From Nereocystis luetkeana (Eukaryota; Sar; Phaeophyceae; Laminariales; Laminariaceae), in the NCBI GenBank assembly GCA_031213475.1, contig JARUPZ010000010.1:3623970-3687969 (forward strand): a DNA stretch of 64,000 nucleotides. Reading direction: 5' to 3'. The notes below the pieces were generated by a model. The model ran no database searches. It was not told the DNA's origin and was given only the letters and a program-made list of their open reading frames with translations. Positions 59,051 to 64,000 of this stretch are shown here, one piece after another. Within the stretch, counting starts at the first letter, position 1; every line of letters starts with the position of its first letter. The translations under genes were made by a program, and so were the position numbers.

Positions 59051-59925
59051 AGGGAGTGCTAGGATAGAGGGTGGTGAGTTTCGAAGGAACGAACACGTCC
59101 GCATTTGTGATGCGAGCCGCCTTCTGGCTCACTTGGAAGCACTGTTATTGCTGGAATGCCAGCTACGGTTCCCCAGCCGGCTCGAACTAGGGCGTAGAAA
59201 CCCCACAGAGACTGAGGGCATACGAAGGAAGGCGATCTATCCTGCACCATATGATGCAAACGCACCCGGGCCACGGTGGCTCGGAGCGGCGCGAGAACAC
59301 CTATTGCGCTTTTTTGCTCTTCGTGCGCGAGCTTGCACGGCGCTGCATGTGAACCGTAACAACGAAATCTACAGGGGCTTTCCGTGTTCGGTGCAATCAA
59401 CCGCCTAACGAGACGAAATGTATCGATCGCTGTACTACTGTTTCCTTGTATTCCCGCGATGATTTCCTTGTGCCATCCGTGCTGCGCCGAACGCAACTCA
59501 AACGGATCACTATTATCGGAGGTAACGGCAGAGGAGCGTGACTCGGTGCCTGCTAGGCAGACGTCCTGAGGAACGCCGTCGTTTTGCACCCCTCCCCAGA
59601 CATGGGCTGACCATGATCTACGCGTGCATGTGTGTGTTGGTATACCACCCGTGCTGCAGTCGGAGGCTTGACCCCAAAGAGAGGCGTGCCATCAGAAGGA
59701 AGAAAAAATACGAGCCGGGTGCCAATGCAATGGTGTCAACATGATCAGCGAAAGCAAACGTCTATATATTGTTTTCGTATGAACAGGGTCAGAGCTGTGA
59801 TCAAGTATGTTGTTACTGCTTTGCCCCAGCAGAACGAGGCGCAATATGCAGGCACTATCACATGAGCTGTTCGCGCGCTTGTCGCCACGAGAATGGGAAG
59901 CAAAATGACCGAAAAACGAATAAAT

Positions 59926-60032
59926 ATTACGGGGGACCATAGTTAATAGGGCCTATGGTATACATGAAACCCTATATATTTAACCATTTTTACCAACAAT
60001 ATTTGATCCTACTAACTATGGCCCCCCGTAAT
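59926..60032 (-). mobile_element. Family A MITE with a clean empty site
   Basis: The left arm at about 6725 reads straight through (GCAGTTGCC|ATTTTTTGG) where this copy interrupts the right arm. This is a direct presence/absence comparison. Confidence 0.88.
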
Positions 60033-60633
60033 AGCAACAGTTACTGTGATTCCGTCAAACTACGACAGGAGTAGGCCATCGAGCTGCTGACAATCTGCCA
60101 ACACACAGGCGACGTGGATCAAAAGAGCAACTTTTACACGCTGAATCGCATTTTCCTTCTAGAAGAACTTCAAAAAAGGAAAGACCAGAGATAGGCAGCT
60201 ATGCGTGCAGTCCGTACAGCATGTACCAAAGCCCATTGCGGGCTGCTGCTGCGCCCAAGGCCGCACAACGGCCCGGCACAACCAACCGTGGTTTCTCGCG
60301 GCTGAAGAAAGTTTAGTTGTCAGCGTACAAAAGACCTTGATGGAGGGCGAGCGAAATAGCTTCAACAGGGTGTACGTTAGAAACGACGTTCGCGCAAGGG
60401 ACTGGCGCCGACGGGGCAAGCATGCTGTGGCGACAAACTGGGATCACACGACCGCTTCCCCTTGAGAGCACCCAGAGGGAATCGGAGGGATCAACCCATG
60501 GGGCGAGGGACCGTGCCTCGGAGCTATGCTCTTCACATGGCTGGCAGACCAGCCGCCTGGGGGGAAAGCCTAGCCGTGGAACACGAAACAACACACCGAA
60601 AATGATTGATGATTGATGGTACACGGCCGTACT

Positions 60634-60756
60634 GTTACGGGCGACCTAGCAGTAGGCCAAATATTAATAGTAAAAATAGGGACATAAATAGGGTTTAAAA
60701 TAAAATGTGTGTCTACCGTTGGTCCTACCTGGTATGTAACATGGTCCCCCCGTAAT
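60634..60756 (+). mobile_element. Family A MITE, diverged
   Basis: TTACGGGCGACC start and CCCCCCGTAATA end, with extra bases in the centre. The left arm lacks it near 6130. Confidence 0.72.
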
Positions 60757-61935
60757 AACAGCAGTACCGTCATGGCAGGGCCACGAACGACGAAAAACCG
60801 AATACAGTACGAACATGCAATATGGCTCGCCTTTTGGGGGACGCTCTCGTGTTATCAAGCAATGGGATAACTGAGCTGAGAGAGAGAGAGTGTTCTCGCT
60901 CGGGCTGTCGGGGGAAAAGGCGCTGAAATCGTGCACGGCGTCAAGCGCTATATGCACCACTACTACTGCTGGATATCGGAACCGGTATGATCAAGGATAA
61001 AAGGTACATTTCGATTGCCTCGCCAACTGCGAAAAAGGTACCTCATGTTTCCGATTCGATTGGTGCCTGGTACCAGGTACATAATAAAGCTCATGGTTGG
61101 TCAAGGGTGCTGGTGCCACAATAATTTTTCAAGGCTTAATTTGATTACTACCCTGGTACTCAAAATTGCTGTTGTCGTATATAGGTGTGTGTGTTTTCTT
61201 CACATTAAACCGTTCTTTCTACCCGTCGACATCCAGCACAACCAGTGTCCGTGCCGATTTTCAATCCTAGAAGAGATACAAGTTATGTGGTCACAGAGCT
61301 ACGCCACAGAGATACTACGCTGCCACGTGTGCAGTGTGCACTGCAGTGGGCAATGCAAAGCCATGTCATCGTACTAGATACGACAGGCACGACATACGCA
61401 ATCTATGAAATAGTGAAACGAAAAGAAACAATCAAAGAGGAAACAAAAACAAGGTATTAATGGACAAAATCAAAAGAGAAAAAGAAAAAATATGAAGCAA
61501 AATCTAGGAGAAACAATCTGTCGTGCCCCCCCCCCCGCAGGCGAGGTGGCCAACACTTGAAAAAGAACGAGCTGGAAAAAAGAAAGGAAGAAAAACAAAA
61601 ATGAGAAAAAAACACCACTGCTTGTAAACAGAGTGAGACAAAGAACCTAGGAAAAAAGTAACGAAGGAAAAATAACAAAGGGGAAATAACAGGCAGACCA
61701 AAGCCCAAAGCAGGTGTTTATTGTTGGTGCGCCCAGTTTTCTTGCGACAGCAGCTGTTTTTTTCTTTGAAGTATCCCATTGACCATCTGACAATGGGCAG
61801 CGCTCATTCCAACCATACCATCCACACATTAATTACACGAAGTAGCCATCAGTACTGTATAAAACCCTTTGACTTGAAAACATGGACGGTTTTATTGCAT
61901 CAGTATTTCCTTCTGATTACTGTTGTTGTATTAAT

Positions 61936-62051
61936 ATTACGGAGATCCCTAGTTAATAGGATAAAATAGTACCAGGTACCAGGTATTAGATAAAAATGGT
62001 CAAGTATGTAGGTTTTTATGTACACTCCTATTGTCTATGGTCCCCCGTAAT
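61936..62051 (+). mobile_element. Family A MITE with internal expansion
   Basis: Ends ATTACGGAGATCC and GGTCCCCCGTAAT, with an inserted ACCAGGTACCAGG stretch. Right-arm specific. Confidence 0.75.
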
Positions 62052-63136
62052 AGTAGGGTCATTTTTATGGGAAATTGTTTGCGCCATACGATAGATACCG
62101 TATCGCAGTATCACACTGGGTGATAAAGATAACACACCCCCTGGGACGAATTCAAGGCCTTCTTTCCTCCAAAACATGAGCGGCACACACAAACGAAAAT
62201 AATAGTGGCTTCCGAAAAAATTTCGTCGCGACGGTTTCGCAGACGCATCCCTCGCTGTATTCAGTACGCCCTCCACGTTGTCGAGAAAACCAAACTTTGA
62301 AAACCGTCCGAGGGGGTGTGCTACCTTAAGTGTTATACTGCGGTATTTCTATATACCAGTGTAATTTCAGGACTGACTGCAGTTAGTTCCGTTTCGGGAA
62401 ATAAAATACTACCAGGTAGGAATTTTAGACTGGTTTATTCCCCCATAATAACGGGAACGCAGCCCCAAAAAAGACAAAGTGCCCCCCAAAAAAAAGCCTC
62501 GATTTCTTACTGGTGGCTTGTTTTTGGCTGGTGAGCTCGAATATACCAATACATATTAGATATCTCTCTTTATATATATAGATCTGTAATATATCTATAA
62601 AAATATAATACGGAGATTTCTTCTTGCAGGAATGTTTTGATTGGTCAACAACGTGGGAGCTCATGCTGCACGGTGTCGGATGGCCAGCCTAATAATAATA
62701 GTAATAATTCTGGGGTCGAGGGTTGTTGTTTTTTTCTTTTGATCCCCTGCGCTGCGTACTACATAAAGTAGTACTCGTTCGTACAAAACGTATTCGATTC
62801 CACCTTGCTCCACCCTAGGGTATTTTGCGCCAAGCTTGCTAGGGCGGTTAATTGTTGACAAAACCTCCGTAAAGTAGTACTCGTTCGTGCGAAATGTATT
62901 CGTTTTTCCACCTTGCTCCGCCCTAGGATGTTGCGCCAAGTTTCTTAGGGTGGTTAACTGTTTGTTGACAAAACCTCCGTGAAGAGCAAGACCCTTGGTA
63001 TGTATGTATGTCGACCCGGTCAAATACCTGCTAAACAAAACATAGCCCTGCACCGACCTGTATACGTAATCACTGTGGTTGACGTGTGTACGAAAACCGC
63101 AGCAGTATGTTTCGCTATGCCACAGATGTACACAGT

Positions 63137-63243
63137 ATTACGGGGGACCATAGTTAATAGGACCAAATTTTGTTAGTAGAAATTGGTAAATATATAGGTT
63201 TTTATGTATACCACAGGTCCTATTAACTATGGTCCCCCGTAAT
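63137..63243 (+). mobile_element. Family A MITE
   Basis: Intact ends; AATAGG / CCTATT arms. Lies beside the outer coding block and is absent from the left arm. Confidence 0.88.
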
Positions 63244-63279
63244 AGTACGAGTACGTACGCTCTATCTAGTCTGAAATAC

Positions 63280-63420
63280 TGGGGCTTGGAGATGAACGCG
63301 ATGATGTTTGTTCGTGACTGCGCTATCGACGCAGTAAAGACTAAAATACCACCGGCATCTTCGGCATCATCGTTCTGCGCTATTATTCAGAAAGCAAAAA
63401 ATTGCTGGTTGAAGGTCTGT
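63280..63420 (+). CDS. Outer conserved coding block, right (partial, unknown)
   Basis: This is the partner of the left outer block, read on +, with the shared KIPPA stretch and the DCAxDAxK motif. A family A element (63137-63243) lies just upstream and is absent from the left arm. A possible donor GAAG|GTCTGT follows near 63414. Function is unknown. Confidence 0.4.
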
Positions 63421-63661
63421 GAAGGAGGAGTGGAAGACAATAAACAGGAATATGTATTCCGCTCCGTAAGATGAGCAGCACCCAACGAGGGGGCGGTTTT
63501 CCTGGCTGTCGGGGTATTGACTGTACGCGCGGATACGCCGGTTGGCCCTTTAGTGCCGTGTTAGAGCGTTGTTAGTTTGTTTCAGTGGGAGATGCAACCA
63601 TGCATGAAGGTGAGACGAACACCATCGTCGGGAGGAGGAGCGGCCAACATCAATCAGCAGT

Positions 63662-63765
63662 CAACCCCTTTTTAGAACCGCAGTCAGTCCCGTTTTGGGG
63701 ACAAACTAATTGAAGTTTGAGTGGTTTGTCCCCAAAACGGGACTGACTGCGGTTCTAAAAGCGGC
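63662..63765. mobile_element. Family B element with matched duplications in both arms
   Basis: The left stem reads GCAGTCAGTCCCG and the right stem CGGGACTGACTGC. A four-base duplication absent from other copies is therefore present symmetrically in both halves of the hairpin. Confidence 0.85.
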
Positions 63766-64000
63766 GTTGCAAAGTTCCATAAATAAATATGGTTGCCATC
63801 GGAAGCTTGGCAAGCGGCGCTACGGCTCAGCCTGCTGCTGGAGAGGGTGGAGGGTGTCGGGTATCGGACGAAACGAATGCCGCGAGGCCTTTGGCTGAGA
63901 CGTACGTTGTACTCTCGCACCTTTGTTTTCGTTTGTGGGCGTGCAATGCAAAATGAACACGGTACGTGAGAAATAATAAATACCGAAAACAACAGATGAA

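Larger units (their letters stand above)
58540..60950 (-). other. Upstream conserved region, right; 5' exons not resolved
   Basis: Mirror of 5.9-8.4 kb, interrupted by two family A elements. The ATG block lies at 60079 (-). The 59.14-59.29 kb block has a frame-preserving 3-bp indel against the left arm but no consistent open frame. Confidence 0.35.
40300..63960 (-). repeat. Right arm of giant inverted duplication
   Basis: This is the mirror of the left arm. Similarity still holds at the last alignable block (63770-63960), so the arm probably continues past the window. The left window edge (1-1650) would then pair with sequence not seen here. Confidence 0.9.

Overview
The window is nuclear eukaryotic DNA: short exons with GT-AG introns of about 0.3-2.7 kb, many (TA)n, CTG/CTA and long G/C homopolymer tracts, and many small palindromic DNA elements. 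This style fits a stramenopile, perhaps a brown alga, but that is inference from texture; no marker gene fixes the organism.

The dominant structure is one very large, diverged inverted duplication. A left arm (about 1.7-26.55 kb) matches, in reverse complement, a right arm (about 40.3-63.96 kb, running to the window edge). Between them is a unique loop of about 13.7 kb. For paired points, left plus right coordinates stay near 66.4-67.0 kb for all 13 exon pairs, so the palindrome centre is near 33.3 kb. The match drifts outward to about 65.6-66.1 kb at the extreme flanks.

Each arm carries one copy of the same 13-exon gene (5' end not found). The left copy is on + (8412-25712) and the right copy on - (58531-41213), so they converge on the loop. 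The product has about five ankyrin-like repeats, mostly one 43-codon phase-0 exon each. A low-complexity Ser/Pro/Gly-rich insert of about 140 residues follows, then more ankyrin-like repeats, two or three hydrophobic membrane segments and a basic tail. Twelve of the 13 exons keep phase and splice sites in both copies and 11 are identical in length. Coding differences look largely synonymous or conservative, so both copies appear constrained. The left copy has a short in-frame duplication and a shifted C-terminus.

An older antisense ORF lies in the second intron seen here, open on the left and broken on the right. A second conserved coding-like block, on the opposite strand, lies at the outer end of each arm (near 2.7 and 63.3 kb).

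Two MITE-like families recur: family A (about 107 bp, TATTACGGGGG ends, 15 copies) and family B (about 95 bp near-perfect palindrome, 7 copies). A third type, C (about 400 bp), is present as two near-identical inverted copies on the left. Two family A insertions are shared by both arms and so predate the duplication; the others are arm-specific and later. The loop holds a six-unit tandem array of about 0.56 kb units (28.75-32.05 kb) and no gene I can support.
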